Source: Bog-756 sp050014755 (GTDB taxonomy: Bacteria > Actinomycetota > Acidimicrobiia > Acidimicrobiales > RAAP-2). Taken from it: a DNA stretch of 64,000 bases. The stretch is taken from the NCBI GenBank assembly GCA_050014755.1, contig JBEKCS010000003.1:1-64000 (forward strand), read 5' to 3'. Positions 25,404-35,481 of the stretch are shown here, piece by piece. Every line of letters starts with the position of its first letter. Position 1 is the stretch's first letter. A program made the position numbers and the translations under genes. The notes under the pieces were generated by a model. The model worked only from the letters and a program-made list of their open reading frames with translations, did not search any database and had not been told where the DNA came from.

Positions 25404-25422
25404 GACCGGCCGACGGCCGGTC
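25404..25422. terminator. Bidirectional hairpin between convergent SDR and thiolase genes
   Basis: GACCGGCC (25404-25411) pairs perfectly with GGCCGGTC (25415-25422) around a 3-base loop in the 44-base gap between two convergent stops (25390 and 25435). There is no T-tract, so it is of the actinobacterial stem-only kind and can serve both strands. Confidence 0.65.
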
Positions 25423-25434
25423 GGGCCCGGGTCG

Positions 25435-26616
25435 CTACGCGGGTGGCGGCACGTCGACGACGAGCGCGGTGGACATGCCCCCGCCGGCGCACATGGCGGC
25501 GACCCCGGTGCCACCGCCCCGTCGCTTCAGTTCGTGGACCAGGGAAATGACCATGCGGGCCCCGGTGGCAGCGATCGGATGGCCGAGGCTGCAGCCGCTC
25601 CCCAGCACGTTCACCAGCGAGTCGTCGATGCCGAGGATGCGGGTGGTGGCCACGCACATGGAGGCGAACGCCTCGTTGATCTCCCACAGGTCGACGTCCG
25701 CGATGCCGATCCCGGCCCGGGCCAGCGCTTTGGGGATGGCAGCCGTCGGGGCGAGCCCGGTGTCCGCCGGTGGGACGCCGACCGACGCCCACGCCCGGAT
25801 GCTGGCGAGCGGCTCGAGGCCCAGCTCCTCGGCCAGCTGTCGGTCGGTGAGCACCATGGCCGCAGCTGCGTCGTTGATGCCGCCGGCGTTGCCCGCGGTG
25901 ATGCTGAATCCCTCGATCTCGGGGTGCAGGGGCTTGAGCGACGCCAGCTTCTCCATCGTCGTGTCGCGCCGCGGGTGCTCGTCGACCTCGAATACCCGCT
26001 TCTCCCCTGCACGGGTGACCACGTCGACCGGGAAGATCTCGTCGGCGAACTTGCCGGCGTCGATGGCGGCGATGGCCCGTTGGTGGGACCGCAGGGCCCA
26101 CGCGTCCATCTCCTCGCGGGTGACCCCGGCGGCCAGGGCGGCGTTCCAGGCCACGGTGATCGACATGTCGCGGTTGGGCGCGTCCGGTGTGTCGAGGTGG
26201 CTGGGGGCGTTCCACTCCTCCCAGTCGTCGGCACCCAGGACCCGCCGCATGGTGCGCGGCGAGGTCGAGCTCGAGTGGGCCCCGCCGGCCACCACGACCC
26301 GGTCCATGCCGGACCGGATGGAGGCCGCGCCGCCCTGGATGGCGCTGAGGCCCGACGCGCAGTGCCGGTTGTGGGCCACACCGGGAGCGTGCACCATGCC
26401 GGCCTCGATGGCCGCGTAGCGGGCGATGTCGCCACCGCCGTAGAGGATCTCGCCCAGGAGGACGTCGTCCACCAGCTCCGGATCGATGCCGGCGCGGCGG
26501 ACGGCCTCGGACACGGCCAGGGTGCCCAATTCGTAGGCGTCCACGTCCAGGAGGGAGCCCTTGAACGAGGTGCCGATGGCGGTCCTGGCCGTCGAGACGA
26601 TCACTGCATCAGGCAT
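25435..26616 (-). CDS. Acetyl-CoA acyltransferase (thiolase)
   Basis: The 393-residue thiolase has the acyl-accepting Cys86 in HCASGLSAI, ITAGNAGGIND, NEAFASM, the His motif GCSLGHPIAATGARM and the second catalytic Cys in CAGGGMSTALV. It cleaves a 3-ketoacyl-CoA with CoA, the last beta-oxidation step. The ATG at 26616 (PDAVIVSTARTAIG) is the domain start. The SDR gene upstream on the same strand probably belongs to the same operon, though 120 bases with repeats separate them. Confidence 0.93.
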   Translation of the reverse strand: MPDAVIVSTARTAIGTSFKGSLLDVDAYELGTLAVSEAVRRAGIDPELVDDVLLGEILYGGGDIARYAAIEAGMVHAPGVAHNRHCASGLSAIQGGAASIRSGMDRVVVAGGAHSSSTSPRTMRRVLGADDWEEWNAPSHLDTPDAPNRDMSITVAWNAALAAGVTREEMDAWALRSHQRAIAAIDAGKFADEIFPVDVVTRAGEKRVFEVDEHPRRDTTMEKLASLKPLHPEIEGFSITAGNAGGINDAAAAMVLTDRQLAEELGLEPLASIRAWASVGVPPADTGLAPTAAIPKALARAGIGIADVDLWEINEAFASMCVATTRILGIDDSLVNVLGSGCSLGHPIAATGARMVISLVHELKRRGGGTGVAAMCAGGGMSTALVVDVPPPA

Positions 26617-26704
26617 CGGTTCTCTCGCTTCCCCGAAGGCCGCAGCCCGATCGGATCGGTGTGGCACGGCTCCCGGGCGTCGGCGGCCGTGATCGAGACT
26701 AGGT

Positions 26705-26732
26705 GGTGTCGGGACTAATCGGTGTCGGGACT
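26705..26732. repeat. Direct repeat with 16-bp period
   Basis: GGTGTCGGGACT occurs at 26705-26716 and 26721-26732, followed by a partial third GGGACTAA. It lies just past the SDR stop, between the SDR and thiolase genes. It looks like a small tandem duplication that copied the stop region. Confidence 0.75.
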
Positions 26733-26736
26733 GGGA

Positions 26737-27507
26737 CTAATTGATGTTGAAGCGCAGGGCGCCGTCGAGGCGGATGTTCTCGCCGTTGAGGTAGGGATTG
26801 ACGACGATCGACTCGGCCAGGAGGGCGAACTCCTCGGGGTGGCCCATGCGCTTCGGGAAGACGATGTTCTCCGCCGGGTCCTTCTTGAGGTGGGGCAGGG
26901 CGTTCAGCATCACCGGGGTACCCATGGTGCCGGGGGCGATGGCGCACACCCGGATCCCCATCGGCGCCAGGTCGCGGGCCATGGGCAGCGTCATGCCCAG
27001 AATGGCCGCCTTGGCCGCGCCGTAGGCGACCTGTCCGCTCTGGCCCTCGTAGCCGGCGATGGAGGCGGTGTTGACGACCACACCGCGCTGGCCGTCCTCG
27101 TCGGGCTCGTTGGCACCCATGGCCGCACAGACCCAGCGGCTCATGTTGAAGGTGCCCGTGGCGTTCATCTCGAGGGTCTTGACGAACGAGTCGATGGCGT
27201 GTGGCGTGCCGTCGCGTGCGACGGTGCGGCCCCCGCCGACCCCGCCCCCGGCCACGTTGACCAGGGCCGCGATCGGTCCGAGCGCGGTGGCCCGCTCGAT
27301 GGCGGTGGCGACGTCGGCGTCCTCGATGGTCGTACCGCCCACGCCGACCACACCGTCACCCAGATCAGCGGCCAGTGCGTCGGCGCGCTCGGCGTCGAGA
27401 TCGAAGACCACGACGCCGAGACCGAGCTTCCTGAAGCGGCGCACGGTGGCCGAGCCGAGCCCTCCGGCACCGCCGGTGACGATGGCCGAACGTCCCTCGA
27501 GGTTCAT
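26737..27507 (-). CDS. SDR, 3-hydroxyacyl-CoA dehydrogenase type
   Basis: The 256-residue SDR has GGAGGLG (about residues 12-18), VNVAGGG, Ser in NTASIAGYEGQ and AYGAAKAAI with Tyr/Lys. The GQSGQVAYGAAKAAILGMTLPMARDLA pattern and the ending NGENIRLDGALR match type-II 3-hydroxyacyl-CoA dehydrogenases (HSD17B10-like). It should oxidise a 3-hydroxyacyl-CoA to the ketone that the adjacent thiolase cleaves. It is divergent from the aldehyde dehydrogenase with a 146-base gap. Confidence 0.9.
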   Translation of the reverse strand: MNLEGRSAIVTGGAGGLGSATVRRFRKLGLGVVVFDLDAERADALAADLGDGVVGVGGTTIEDADVATAIERATALGPIAALVNVAGGGVGGGRTVARDGTPHAIDSFVKTLEMNATGTFNMSRWVCAAMGANEPDEDGQRGVVVNTASIAGYEGQSGQVAYGAAKAAILGMTLPMARDLAPMGIRVCAIAPGTMGTPVMLNALPHLKKDPAENIVFPKRMGHPEEFALLAESIVVNPYLNGENIRLDGALRFNIN

Positions 27508-27653
27508 CGGACCCCCACGGCCGGTCGGGAACGCGAAACGCGGACGTGGGCTGGGGGCGGGTTGCGGCTCATGGCCGGAACGGTATTCTTTCGAACCACG
27601 AACGTCAATATCGGTGGTCGGGCTGTGCGCAGCGACGACCGAGGGGGAGTGCC

Positions 27654-29135
<1,482 letters not shown>

Positions 29136-29192
29136 CCCGTCGACGATGACGACCACGGGCCGGCCCCGGTCGGCGCGCGTGCCGGATCGGAT

Positions 29193-30338
29193 GTGTCCGT
29201 GCAGCTGAGCCTGACCTCCGACCAGGAGACCTTCCGCGACACCACGGCGAGGTTCCTGACCGAACACGCCACGCCGACGGAGCTGCGCCGCCTCCGCGAC
29301 GAGCCCGACGGGTTCGACGCCCGCTACTGGCGACAGGGAGCCGAGCTCGGGTGGACCTCGCTCCTCGTCGCCGAGGAGCACGGCGGCGGCTCCATGAGCG
29401 GTGACGGTCTCGGCGACCTCACCCTGGTGGCGGACGCATTCGGTCGCCATGCCGCCCCGGGCCCGCTCGTGCCCACCAACGTCGTCGCCGGCGCCCTCAG
29501 CGACCTGGGCGCCGACCGTCATGGCGCCCTGCTCGCCGGCCTACTGGCCGGGACCTCGATCGCCTCGTGGGGCCACCTCGAGCCCCGTCCACACGGCGGG
29601 CTCGACGATCTCGCCTTCCAGGTGCTCGTCGACGGCTCGGACCTCGTCCTGAACGGCACCAAGCGACCGGTCGAGTCCGCCGGGCGGGCGAGCCACCTCC
29701 TCGTGGCCGGTCGCACGGGCACCGGATGGACCCAGGTCCTCGTCCCGACCGGCACGGAGGGCGTGACGGTGCGGCCCATGCACACCATCGACCTGACCCG
29801 CCGTTTCTCCGAGGTCACCTTCGAGAACGTGCGCGTCCCCGCCGACGCCGCACTTGGTGAGGTCGGGGGGGCCGCGGCCCAGATCGAGCGACAGTTCCTC
29901 CGGGCGGTGGTCATGACCAACGCCGAGACGGTCGGCGCCATGCACTTCGCTCTCGACATGACCCTCGAGTGGGCGTTCGACCGGTACTCCTTCGGTCGCC
30001 CCCTCGCCTCCTACCAGGAGCTGAAGCACCGATTCGCCGACATGAAGACCTGGCTCGAGGCCGGGCACGCCATCAGCGACGTAGCTGCCCAGGCCGTGAG
30101 TGCCGGGTCGCCGGAGGCCGTCGAGTTGGCCAGTGCGGCCAAGGCGTTCCTCGGGCAGTACGGTGCCGAGCTCGTGCAGGACTGCGTGCAGATGCACGGC
30201 GGGATCGGGCTGACCTTCGAGCACGACATCCACTTCTACCTCCGGCGGGTGGCCCTCGACCGGACGCTGCACGGGACGCCGGCCCAGCACCGGGCGCGGA
30301 TCGCGTCGATCGTGTCGGACGGGGAAGCTGCGGCATGA
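29193..30338 (+). CDS. Acyl-CoA dehydrogenase-like partner subunit
   Basis: This 381-residue ACAD has FDRYSFGRPLASYQELKHRFADM, CVQMHGGIGLTFEHDIHFYLRR, and a C-terminus without any YEGTxEIQ. Where a helix Glu could act it reads VVMTNAETVGAM, so the catalytic base is uncertain. The GTG at 29193 is used; another at 29199 is possible, and neither has a strong ribosome site. The stop overlaps the next ACAD start (ATGA). I infer the non-catalytic half of a heteromeric dehydrogenase. Confidence 0.87.
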   Translation: MSVQLSLTSDQETFRDTTARFLTEHATPTELRRLRDEPDGFDARYWRQGAELGWTSLLVAEEHGGGSMSGDGLGDLTLVADAFGRHAAPGPLVPTNVVAGALSDLGADRHGALLAGLLAGTSIASWGHLEPRPHGGLDDLAFQVLVDGSDLVLNGTKRPVESAGRASHLLVAGRTGTGWTQVLVPTGTEGVTVRPMHTIDLTRRFSEVTFENVRVPADAALGEVGGAAAQIERQFLRAVVMTNAETVGAMHFALDMTLEWAFDRYSFGRPLASYQELKHRFADMKTWLEAGHAISDVAAQAVSAGSPEAVELASAAKAFLGQYGAELVQDCVQMHGGIGLTFEHDIHFYLRRVALDRTLHGTPAQHRARIASIVSDGEAAA

Positions 30339-31648
30339 CCGATCGCAGCACCGACACGGACGGCACCGACACGGACGGCACCGCCGTCGGAGCCGGCGAC
30401 CTGGAGGACGTGGCCAGCTTCCGTTCCCGGGCCCACACCTGGATCCGCGAGAACCTGGCCCCTGCGGCGGCCGGCGCCTCGGCCGGGGTGCTCCGCAACA
30501 ACAGCACCGACGAGGAGGAGCTCGCCCAGGTCGCCCACGAGCGGGCGTTGCAGCGCAGGCTGTTCGACGCCGGGTTCGCCGGCATCTGCTTCCCGAAGGC
30601 CTACGGCGGCCAGGGCCTGAGCCCGGCCCATCAGAAGGCGTTCAACGAGGAGCTGACCGGGCACGAATTCCCGGTCCGCTTCCAGGCGCCGACCATCTCG
30701 CCGTGCGCTGCGGTGATCCTCGACTTCGGGACCGAGGAGCAGAAGCTGGCGCACCTTCCCGCCATCCTCCGGGGCGACGAGCTGTGGATGCAGTTCCTGT
30801 CGGAGCCCAGCGGCGGTTCGGACGTCGCCGGGGCCCTGACCTCGGCCGTGCGCGACGGCGACGAGTGGGTGCTGAACGGATCGAAGGTGTGGACGACCGG
30901 TGCCTGGTGGTCGGACTGGGGCCTCTGCCTGGCCCGGACCAACTGGGACGTACCCAAGCATCGCGGCCTCTCGGTGTTCATGCTCCCGATCCACCAGCCC
31001 GGCGTCGACGTCCACCGGATCGAGATGCTGAACGGGACGAAGGAGTTCTGCCAGGAGTTCATGACCGACGTCCGGGTGCCCGACACCGACCGCATCGGCG
31101 ACGTCGACGACGGCTGGACCGTCGGCATCCGCTGGATGTTCCACGAGCGGATGCTCCACAACTCCCCGTACGTCACCATCCCCGCCGGTGACGCCCATGC
31201 CGGCATCGGCGCCTCCTCGGTGCTCCGGGTGGCTCGCCAGAGCGGCCGACTGGACGACCCGCGGGTCCGCGACCTGGTGGGCGAGGCCCGCATGCTCCAC
31301 CGCACCACGCAGGCCCTCCAGCAACGCCTGGCCGAGGGGATGCGCTCGGGTGCCATGTCCGACCAGTCGGCCGCCATCGCGCGTCTCTTCTCCGGCGTGG
31401 TGTCGACGCGCACCAATTCCATCGCCTTCGAGATCGCCGGAGCCGACGGCGGTGCGTGGACGGACGACGACGGCGCCATCTCCGACTGCGGGTCCGACTT
31501 CCTGATGCGCCAGGTCGCCACCATCGGGGGCGGGACGACCGAGATGGCCCGCAACGTGATCAGCGAGCGTGTGCTCGGCATGCCCCGGGAGCGCACGCTC
31601 GACCGGGACATCCCCTTCCGGGACGTCCCCCGAGGAGGCAAGTCGTGA
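30335..31648 (+). CDS. Acyl-CoA dehydrogenase, catalytic subunit of a pair
   Basis: The 437-residue ACAD has FAGICFPKAYGGQGL, MQFLSEPSGGSDVAGAL (flavin loop), NGSKVWTTGAWWSDWG and MFHERMLHNS, with a Glu at the isovaleryl-type position. At the C-terminus IGGGTTEMARNVISERVLGM has Gly in place of the medium-chain Glu. It pairs with the ACAD before it. The N-terminus carries an acidic DTDGT repeat not conserved in the family. A GAGGAGG at the 3' end serves the next small frame. Confidence 0.92.
   Translation: MTDRSTDTDGTDTDGTAVGAGDLEDVASFRSRAHTWIRENLAPAAAGASAGVLRNNSTDEEELAQVAHERALQRRLFDAGFAGICFPKAYGGQGLSPAHQKAFNEELTGHEFPVRFQAPTISPCAAVILDFGTEEQKLAHLPAILRGDELWMQFLSEPSGGSDVAGALTSAVRDGDEWVLNGSKVWTTGAWWSDWGLCLARTNWDVPKHRGLSVFMLPIHQPGVDVHRIEMLNGTKEFCQEFMTDVRVPDTDRIGDVDDGWTVGIRWMFHERMLHNSPYVTIPAGDAHAGIGASSVLRVARQSGRLDDPRVRDLVGEARMLHRTTQALQQRLAEGMRSGAMSDQSAAIARLFSGVVSTRTNSIAFEIAGADGGAWTDDDGAISDCGSDFLMRQVATIGGGTTEMARNVISERVLGMPRERTLDRDIPFRDVPRGGKS
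30350..30379 (+). repeat. 15-bp tandem repeat, two copies
   Basis: ACCGACACGGACGGC is repeated exactly at 30350 and 30365. In the ACAD frame it encodes TDTDG units near the N-terminus, before the first folded helix. Confidence 0.85.
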
Positions 31649-31782
31649 CGGTCGCCGATCGCCCGGTCACCTGCGGAACAGGCGGTACTACCATGCGTCG
31701 CGTACCCGAGGGCGACGCCATCGACGTCCGGGCGGCACACCGCCGCACGGACCGCACCGAGGGGACGGGGGTCCACCGATGA
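31645..31782 (+). CDS. Possible 45-residue coupled small ORF
   Basis: The GTG at 31645 overlaps the ACAD stop (GTGA) and is preceded by GAGGAGG at ideal spacing. The TGA at 31780-31782 overlaps the ATG of the CaiB gene (ATGA). The frame would encode a basic 45-residue peptide (VTVADRPVTCGTGG...) with one Cys and no membrane segment. Such perfect coupling at both ends argues for translation, either as a real protein or as a ribosome bridge to the CaiB gene. No family is recognised, and with 45 codons chance cannot be excluded. Confidence 0.4.
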   Translation: MTVADRPVTCGTGGTTMRRVPEGDAIDVRAAHRRTDRTEGTGVHR

Positions 31783-32996
31783 GCCAGGTCATGCGGGGCG
31801 TACGGGTTCTCGAGGTGGCCGAGCACACCTTCGTCCCGGCAGCCTCCGCGCTCTTGTCCGACTGGGGCGCCGAGGTCATCAAGATCGAGCACGTCGAACG
31901 GGGTGACGCCATGAGGGGCCTCGCCTCGACCGGCCTCAACGTCGTGCCCAACGACGTCCACGTCCTCCTCGAGCACTCCAACCGTGGCAAGAAGAGCCTC
32001 GCCCTCGACCTGACCACCGAGGACGGCCTGGCCATCCTCCACAAGCTCATCGCCACCTCCGACGTGTTCCTCACCAACAAGCTCCCTGGCGTCCGCACCA
32101 AGCTCCACATCGACCTCGACCAGGTCCGGGCCCACAACCCGTCCATCATCTACGTGCGCGGCACGGGCCAGGGCGAGCGGGGGCCCGACGCGGACAAGGG
32201 TTCGTACGACTCGCTGGCGTTCTGGGCACGGTCCGGCGTGGCCGCCGGCACCCAGCGGCCGGAGTACGACCTCGTCCCCCCGCCCCCGGCTCCGGGCTTC
32301 GGTGACTCGATCGGGGCGATGACCATCGCCGGCGGGATCATGGGCGCCCTCTTCCACCGGGAACGCACCGGCGAGGCGACCACCGTGGACGTCTCGCTGC
32401 TCGGCGTCGGGATGTGGGCCATGGGCCAGGCCCTGGCCCTCTCGCTCGTCCTCGACCGTCCCTGGGCGCCCCCGCCGGCGGACGCCATGGGGTCGAACCC
32501 GCTGTCCCGGACCTACCAGACGGCCGACGGGCGCACGCTCTGGTTCACCTGCCTGCAGGGCGCCAAGTACTGGCCGCTCCTGTGCGAGTCGGTCGGTCGG
32601 CCCGACCTGGCCACCGACCCCCGGTTCACCGATCACGCATCCCTGATGGCCAACAGCCGCGAGGCCGTCGCCGAGCTGGACAAGGTGTTCGTCGGGGCCA
32701 CCCTGGCCGAGTGGCGCGAACGCCTGGCCGACTTTTCGGGGCAGTGGGCCGTCCAGCAGAACACGCTCGAGGCCGCGGCGGACCCCCAGGCGATCGCCAA
32801 CGGCTACGTGCAGGACTGCGAGACCGCATCGGGTGCCCCGTTCAAGCTGGCAGCAGCCCCGGTGCAGTTCGACGGCCAGCCCCCCGTCCCCGGTCGGGCC
32901 CCGACGCTCAACGAGCACGGCGACGCCATCCTCGAAGAGCTCGGCTACGACTGGGACACCATCGTGGACCTGAAGGTCCGCGGCGTCGTCGCCTGA
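31779..32996 (+). CDS. CaiB/BaiF-type CoA-transferase
   Basis: The 405-residue class III CoA-transferase has RVLEVAEHTFVPAASALLSDWGAEVIKIE, NRGKKSLALDLTTEDG and GSYDSLAFWARSG, which carries the likely catalytic Asp as in the CaiB at 18200. It also has FGDSIGAMTIAGGIMGALF. The second half is shorter than in carnitine CaiB. It is the fourth or fifth gene of the plus-strand series after the aldehyde dehydrogenase and ACAD pair, and could exchange CoA onto the incoming acid. The ATG at 31779 overlaps the small frame's stop. Confidence 0.9.
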   Translation: MSQVMRGVRVLEVAEHTFVPAASALLSDWGAEVIKIEHVERGDAMRGLASTGLNVVPNDVHVLLEHSNRGKKSLALDLTTEDGLAILHKLIATSDVFLTNKLPGVRTKLHIDLDQVRAHNPSIIYVRGTGQGERGPDADKGSYDSLAFWARSGVAAGTQRPEYDLVPPPPAPGFGDSIGAMTIAGGIMGALFHRERTGEATTVDVSLLGVGMWAMGQALALSLVLDRPWAPPPADAMGSNPLSRTYQTADGRTLWFTCLQGAKYWPLLCESVGRPDLATDPRFTDHASLMANSREAVAELDKVFVGATLAEWRERLADFSGQWAVQQNTLEAAADPQAIANGYVQDCETASGAPFKLAAAPVQFDGQPPVPGRAPTLNEHGDAILEELGYDWDTIVDLKVRGVVA

Positions 32997-33034
32997 CCCG
33001 ACCACCCACCACAGAATCCCGAGAGGACACCGAC

Positions 33035-33865
33035 ATGAGCACGTTTGACGCATTCCGATTCGACGGCAAGAGGGCGCTGGTGGTCGGAGGGGCCACCGGC
33101 ATGGGTGCCGCCTCGGCCGAGCTGCTGCAGTCCGCAGGGGCGGACGTGGTGGTCATGGACTTCGCCGACGTCACGCTGGAGGGGGCCACGCCCATCCACG
33201 TCAACCTGGCCGAGAAGGACTCCATCGACGCCGCCGTGGGACAGCTCGGCGGTCCGGTGCACGCACTCCTGTCGTGCGCGGGCGTGGCCGACGGCACCCC
33301 CGGCATCGAAAAGATCAACTTCATCGGCCACCGGCACCTGATCGACCGCCTCCTGGCCGAGGACCTTCTCCCTCGCGGCTCGGCCATCGGCTTCATCTCG
33401 TCAGCCGCAGGCCTGGGCTGGGAGTCCAACCTCCCCCGCATCAAGGAGTACCTGGCCACACCCGACTTCGACAGCGCCGTGGCCTGGAACGAGGCCAACG
33501 GTGGCGCCGACTACATGTCGACCAAGCAGGCCATCTGCGCCTACGTCGCCTTCCAGGCCATGCCCATGCTCAAGCGCGGCGTCCGGATCAACGCCACGTG
33601 CCCCGGCCCCACCGACACCCCACTGGCCCAGGCCAACAAGGAGATGTGGCTGGGCTTCGGTGCCGACTACCGCAGCGAAGTCGGCGTCGATGCGGCGACC
33701 GCCCTGGAGCAGGCGTACCCGCTCGTGTTCCTGTGCAGCGCGGCGGCCTCGGCCATCAACGGGATCACCATGATCACCGACTCCGGCTACTTCTCCGCCG
33801 GTGTGACCGAGGTGTTCCCCCCGGCCACGGATGTCGCCAAGTTCCTTCTGGGCCGCCTCTCCTGA
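33035..33865 (+). CDS. Short-chain dehydrogenase/reductase
   Basis: The 276-residue SDR has GGATGMG (about residues 18-24), MDFADV after beta-2, SCAGVADG, Ser in ISSAAGLGWE, and DYMSTKQAI with the Tyr/Lys pair. It has an insert (ESNLPRIKEYLATPDFDSA) before the active-site Tyr, as in 3-alpha-hydroxysteroid dehydrogenase/carbonyl reductase-type SDRs, and lacks the usual NNAG. GAGAGGA precedes the ATG. It lies 38 bases after CaiB in the same direction, so it is probably cotranscribed. Confidence 0.9.
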   Translation: MSTFDAFRFDGKRALVVGGATGMGAASAELLQSAGADVVVMDFADVTLEGATPIHVNLAEKDSIDAAVGQLGGPVHALLSCAGVADGTPGIEKINFIGHRHLIDRLLAEDLLPRGSAIGFISSAAGLGWESNLPRIKEYLATPDFDSAVAWNEANGGADYMSTKQAICAYVAFQAMPMLKRGVRINATCPGPTDTPLAQANKEMWLGFGADYRSEVGVDAATALEQAYPLVFLCSAAASAINGITMITDSGYFSAGVTEVFPPATDVAKFLLGRLS

Positions 33866-33867
33866 CA

Positions 33868-33899
33868 GCCCCGGGCGGCCCGTTACCCGGGCACGGGGC
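33868..33899 (+). terminator. Possible two-tier hairpin after SDR gene
   Basis: GCCCCG (33868-33873) can pair with CGGGGC (33894-33899), enclosing an inner CCCG/CGGG stem. It starts just after the stop at 33865 and ends 17 bases before the esterase start, so it may separate the esterase from the operon. Confidence 0.3.
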
Positions 33900-33916
33900 C
33901 GGGCCGGACTCCACCC

Positions 33917-34822
33917 ATGACCACCGCACCCGAGACCTTCCATCCCGAGCTCCGCGGCACGGCCCGCTGGCTGCCACGAGCACCCATCGGGCCGTGGACG
34001 CTGCGCCCCGTCCGACTGCTGACCGGCCTGCTCTCGCTGGCCCCCGCGAGGCAGGTGACGGTGGAGACGGTCGGACCGGTCTCGGTGCGGGTCCACAGAC
34101 CCGCGGGTCGCGCCGAAGCCTCGCCCGCCATGCTCTGGATCCACGGAGGTGGCTTCGTCATCGGTTCGGCGGCCCAGGACGACGCCCTCTGCCGCCACTT
34201 CGCCGACGAGCTCGGGATCGTGGTGGCCGCGGTCGACTACCGGCTGGCACCCGAGGCCCGGTTCCCGGTTCCCCTCGAGGACTGCCACGACGCCCTCGTC
34301 TGGCTGGCCGGCCGGCCCTACGTGGACGCCACCCGCATCGCCGTGGGCGGGGCCAGTGCCGGCGGCGGGCTGGCGGCGGCAACGGCCCTCCTGGCCCGCG
34401 ACCGGGGCGAGGTGGGTCTCGCCTTCCAGCTCCTGACCTACCCGATGCTCGACGACCGCACCGCTTGTCGCACGGGGATCGACGAGCGCCACTTCCGGCT
34501 CTGGAACAACAGGTCCAACCGCTTCGGCTGGCAGTCCTACACCGGCCTGGCGCCGGGCTCGCCGGGGATCACCGGGCTGGCCGCACCGGCCCGGTGCGAC
34601 GACCTGTCCGGGCTCCCTGCGGCGTGGGTCGGGGTGGGGACGCTCGACCTCTTCCACGACGAGGACCTCGCCTACGCCGAGCGGCTCGGGTCAGCTGGGG
34701 TCGAGTGCGCCGTCGTCGAGGTACCAGGTGCCTTCCACGGGTTCGACCTCGTGGCCAAGGCCCCGGTCGTCAAGGGGTTCCGGGCCGCGCAGGTAGCGGC
34801 GCTGGCCGGCGCCTTGCACTGA
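33917..34822 (+). CDS. Alpha/beta hydrolase, hormone-sensitive-lipase type
   Basis: The 301-residue esterase has the oxyanion motif WIHGGGFVIG, the nucleophile elbow GGASAGGGLAAA with the catalytic Ser, GTLDLFHDEDLAYAERL with the Asp, and GAFHGFD with the His. There is no signal peptide, so it works in the cytoplasm. It could hydrolyse an ester such as the product of a Baeyer-Villiger oxidation. It converges on the TetR gene at 34846. Confidence 0.92.
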   Translation: MTTAPETFHPELRGTARWLPRAPIGPWTLRPVRLLTGLLSLAPARQVTVETVGPVSVRVHRPAGRAEASPAMLWIHGGGFVIGSAAQDDALCRHFADELGIVVAAVDYRLAPEARFPVPLEDCHDALVWLAGRPYVDATRIAVGGASAGGGLAAATALLARDRGEVGLAFQLLTYPMLDDRTACRTGIDERHFRLWNNRSNRFGWQSYTGLAPGSPGITGLAAPARCDDLSGLPAAWVGVGTLDLFHDEDLAYAERLGSAGVECAVVEVPGAFHGFDLVAKAPVVKGFRAAQVAALAGALH

Positions 34823-34845
34823 GGACGGCGACCCCGTGCGGTCCG

Positions 34846-35481
34846 TCACCCCGGCCCCTGACCGGCCCGGACCGCCTGCTCCAGTAGCCCGATCGCCCAG
34901 GCCAGCCCACTGATGGCCTGGCCCGGATCGATCCGCCAGTCACCGACGAGGCGTTCGAACGCCTCGACGCTCCACAGGACGTCGAAGAGGGCTGCGACCA
35001 GGACCCGGTGCTCCTCGGACCACGGCCCCGCCCCGGCCGCCACCGCGCCGAGGAGCGCTTCCTTCTGACGTCGGTTGGCGTCGACCAGGGTGGCGTCCAG
35101 CGGAAGGCGCGTCTCCATCGGGTACGACGCCACGTGGTCCAGGATCCGGGTGGCCACCGTGGCGATGTCGGCGAGCCCCATCCCCTCGAGGTCGATGCCG
35201 GCCTCCTGCTCGAGGCGGTGCATGACGGCATCGGTCAGGCCCCGTTCGTTCCCGAAGTGCCGGTAGACGGTCCGCTCGCTCACCCCGGCGCGGGCGGCCA
35301 CGGCCCGCACGGTCAGCCGCTTCCAGTCCCGGATGGAGCCGGCGTGGAGGAGCTCGGAGCCGGCACTGACGATGCGCTCCCGCGTGGCCGCCGCCAGCTC
35401 ACGTCGCCGGGTGGTGTCGTAGGGACGGTTCGGCCGGTCCGGGACCGGCGGCAGGACGACGGCCGGTGGCCGGTCGGTCAC
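34846..35481 (-). CDS. TetR-family regulator
   Basis: The 211-residue product has an N-terminal Pro-rich stretch, then a TetR domain: TRERIVSAGSEL, LTVRAVAARAGVSERTVYRHFGNERGLTDAVM. The GTG at 35481 overlaps the stop of the P450 gene by four bases (GTGA), which fixes the start. It is cotranscribed with the P450 and presumably controls it and the adjacent ligase by feedback. Confidence 0.92.
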   Translation of the reverse strand: MTDRPPAVVLPPVPDRPNRPYDTTRRRELAAATRERIVSAGSELLHAGSIRDWKRLTVRAVAARAGVSERTVYRHFGNERGLTDAVMHRLEQEAGIDLEGMGLADIATVATRILDHVASYPMETRLPLDATLVDANRRQKEALLGAVAAGAGPWSEEHRVLVAALFDVLWSVEAFERLVGDWRIDPGQAISGLAWAIGLLEQAVRAGQGPG

